Shown here: one piece after another, positions 63,601 through 64,000 of the stretch
Layout: every line of letters starts with the position of its first letter
Position numbering within the stretch: position 1 is the first letter of the stretch
Assembly: GCF_006542665.1 (NCBI RefSeq)
Contig: NZ_AP019735.1
Span: 682,001-746,000 of the forward strand
Reading direction: 5' to 3'
Source of the DNA: Alistipes communis
GTDB lineage: Bacteria; Bacteroidota; Bacteroidia; Bacteroidales; Rikenellaceae
Length of the DNA stretch: 64,000 nucleotides
Translations under genes and position numbers: made by a program
Notes under the pieces: generated by a model
Told to the model about the DNA's origin: nothing
What the model saw: the letters and a program-made list of their open reading frames with translations, nothing else
Database searches by the model: none

Positions 63601-63744
63601 CGAGGCCGTCGGGAAGACGATGAAGCTCGTGCGCATCGGAGCGCGGTTCACGGCGAAACACTCCGGATCGAGCCACCGTTCCGTGGGAGATGCTGTGGCC
63701 GACAAGGCGACAGCGAAGAGGACCGTAAACAGGTGTATTTTCAC
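60646..63744 (-). CDS. GH2 beta-galactosidase, secreted
   Basis: A glycoside hydrolase family 2 enzyme of 1032 residues with a signal peptide (IHLFTVLFAVALSATA). Domains: sugar-binding jelly roll (about 50-220, WELNGYGDPVYTNKPYPW), Ig-like, TIM barrel with KGVNRHEMEPNTGYYV, the acid/base Glu in WSTGNEAGNGPNFERCYDW and the nucleophile Glu in LIQCEYAHAMGNSLGGFKEY, another Ig-like domain, and the C-terminal small-chain domain of the LacZ type (AVEYYGRGPMENYADRSS). All catalytic residues are intact, unlike the GH2-like gene at 18.5 kb. It follows the isomerase-like gene by 21 nt, which suggests a shared sugar-use transcript. Confidence 0.95.
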   Translation of the reverse strand: MKIHLFTVLFAVALSATASPTERWLDPECFAVNRAPMRTSFIVFPTASEAVPENDYTRSPFYRTLNGEWAFLRAERPGAEPEGFFRTGYDDSSWGVMPVPGIWELNGYGDPVYTNKPYPWHKFFEVKPPLVPHEQNYTGLYRRTVRVPADWKGRDAFIHIGSATSNVTLWVNGREVGYSEDSKLEAEFDVTRYITPGRDNLIVLRVNRWCDGSYLEDQDFWRLSGIGRDCYLYARDKRRLADVRLTPDLVNDYRDGTLRAEVTATPGVGSVRLTLRDDEGRTLDTRTLRPRRNSAETLFEVAAPKQWSAEAPNLYTLTAEALAADGSVTEAAAFRVGFRKVEIRGGQLLVNGKPILIKGVNRHEMEPNTGYYVTRGEMVRDIREMKRLNINAVRTCHYPDTPLWYDLCDKYGLYVVDEANIESHGYHYRDKSKNLAGNPSFAAAHLDRNRRMVFRDYNHPSIIVWSTGNEAGNGPNFERCYDWIKSFDPSRPVQYEQASYHGDYNTDIVCPMYWSYDQCEKYLADDPAKPLIQCEYAHAMGNSLGGFKEYWDMIRREPKYQGGFIWDFADQALAWRNPEGRLTYRYGGDYNAVDASDSTFCCNGVLAADRTWHPHAYEVKHQHRPIHTTARDLEKGIVNVYNENFFTDLSPYRLLWEITSDGRPVLSGAVERLDVAPQATAAVTLGYKPEQVEALDGEVLLTVRYQLRERQGLLDALYEVAADQLVLREDDPAARFAAAAPAGTLRIADKTVSGEGFSVTFDPKSGFIRSYRLRDVELLAGPLRPSFYRAATDNDLGVRQTGKYPDSRMWAGAEPELVNFTLTSGDGGAKAVADYMIPAVGAQLRLAYVIAADGSIRIGETMTADPARKDVADLMRFGMAFETPGMFDAVEYYGRGPMENYADRSSAAFVGRYAQRVADQFHPKYASPQESGTRGGVRWWRLTDASGFGIEFCSDRHFSASAIPYAIPQLDNGSSEYVRHPGDLVPDGRTHVHIESAQSGLGCVNSWGRLPLPQYRMPYRDYEFKFRMSPIW

Positions 63745-63765
63745 TTCTCTGGATTTTTATGGTGT

Positions 63766-64000
63766 TTATTCGATACTTTGATATAGCGCATACCGGGCAA
63801 AAAGGCTATCTGTCGTCGAGCGCATATATTCGACGCTCCCGCGCGGATCGTTGCGCGGCGTAACTTCGTACATGAAAGGCCCGTCATAGCCCGACCGGAT
63901 AAGAACATCAATCACCTTTGGCCATTCAACAATGCCGCGTCCAGGCATCCAATGACGTTCATCTACGCCATCATAATCCGAAACGTGGATACTCACGATA
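63766..64000 (-). CDS. Sugar-phosphate isomerase/epimerase-like protein, C-terminal fragment
   Basis: The frame is open to the window edge, so only the last 77 residues are seen. SIHVSDYDGVDERHWMPGRG followed by IVEWPKVIDVLIRSGYDGPF and MYEV matches the C-terminal barrel strands of the xylose-isomerase-like TIM-barrel family (AP_endonuc_2), in which the H in HxSD and the following HWMPGRG bind metal and substrate. Members act on sugars and polyols. It lies 21 nt upstream of the beta-galactosidase gene. The substrate cannot be told from this piece. Confidence 0.8.
   Translation of the reverse strand, partial: IVSIHVSDYDGVDERHWMPGRGIVEWPKVIDVLIRSGYDGPFMYEVTPRNDPRGSVEYMRSTTDSLFARYALYQSIE

Overview
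The window looks like a GC-rich member of the order Bacteroidales, most likely Alistipes or a close relative in Rikenellaceae. The evidence is the set of Bacteroidota-type promoters (a TAnnTTTG -7 box, often with an upstream TTTG), almost no Shine-Dalgarno sequences, and Bacteroidota-specific families: PCMD and DUF4923 proteins, a Porin_10 protein, a TonB-dependent receptor, NhaD, and a Bacteroides-type relaxase. The genus is inferred from codon and GC style, not from a search.

Layout. 1-9.7 kb: the end of a PCMD surface protein, then a minus-strand run OPT transporter-pepT-nadE-two DUF4923 proteins, closed by a 48-bp perfect palindromic terminator, then manC-murF. 10.4-14.1 kb: pssA, a porin and a lytic transglycosylase (+). 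14.3-17.9 kb: asnS-rpoN-PAP2 (-). 18.5-25.4 kb: a GH2-like pseudoenzyme with rlmH and a LuxR regulator, a TonB receptor with a lipoprotein, and nadC (+). 25.4-34.3 kb: an LTA-synthase-like protein, a DUF2156-GNAT protein, a GNAT protein, nhaD, a small secreted protein, a Ca2+/Na+ antiporter and uvrC.

34.51 kb carries tRNA-Leu(CAA). An integrative mobilizable element of about 23.5 kb sits in its 3' end (34,586-58,065), bounded by a 13-bp direct repeat. It carries a tyrosine integrase, a HTH protein, MobC, a relaxase and a mobilisation-associated coiled-coil protein, but no type IV secretion genes, so it would need a helper. Its cargo includes a PDDEXK nuclease of the DUF1016 family, a LytTR regulator with a phosphodiester-glycosidase-like membrane protein, pbpC with a thioester alpha-2-macroglobulin, and a visibly AT-rich five-gene operon.

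That operon is the main discovery candidate. In order of transcription it encodes a J-like/CFI-box protein, a membrane coiled-coil protein with a GrpE-like end, an Hsp70, a kinase-like protein fused to an AAA+ ATPase, and a TerB-like protein. The genes overlap or are 1-12 nt apart. It reads as a complete, unorthodox chaperone machine on a mobile element and is probably a stress or anti-phage system. The function is inference.

Beyond attR lie the displaced native tRNA terminator, a decayed TIR/P-loop NTPase gene, a structured noncoding segment and a twice-frameshifted WYL regulator: the debris of an older island. The window ends with a GH2 beta-galactosidase and the end of a sugar-phosphate-isomerase-like gene (-).

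A family of dispersed repeats (about 70 bp, a hairpin followed by TATCTTTG) occurs in one to three tandem copies directly upstream of four chromosomal genes and always points into the gene. It looks like a spreading promoter module.
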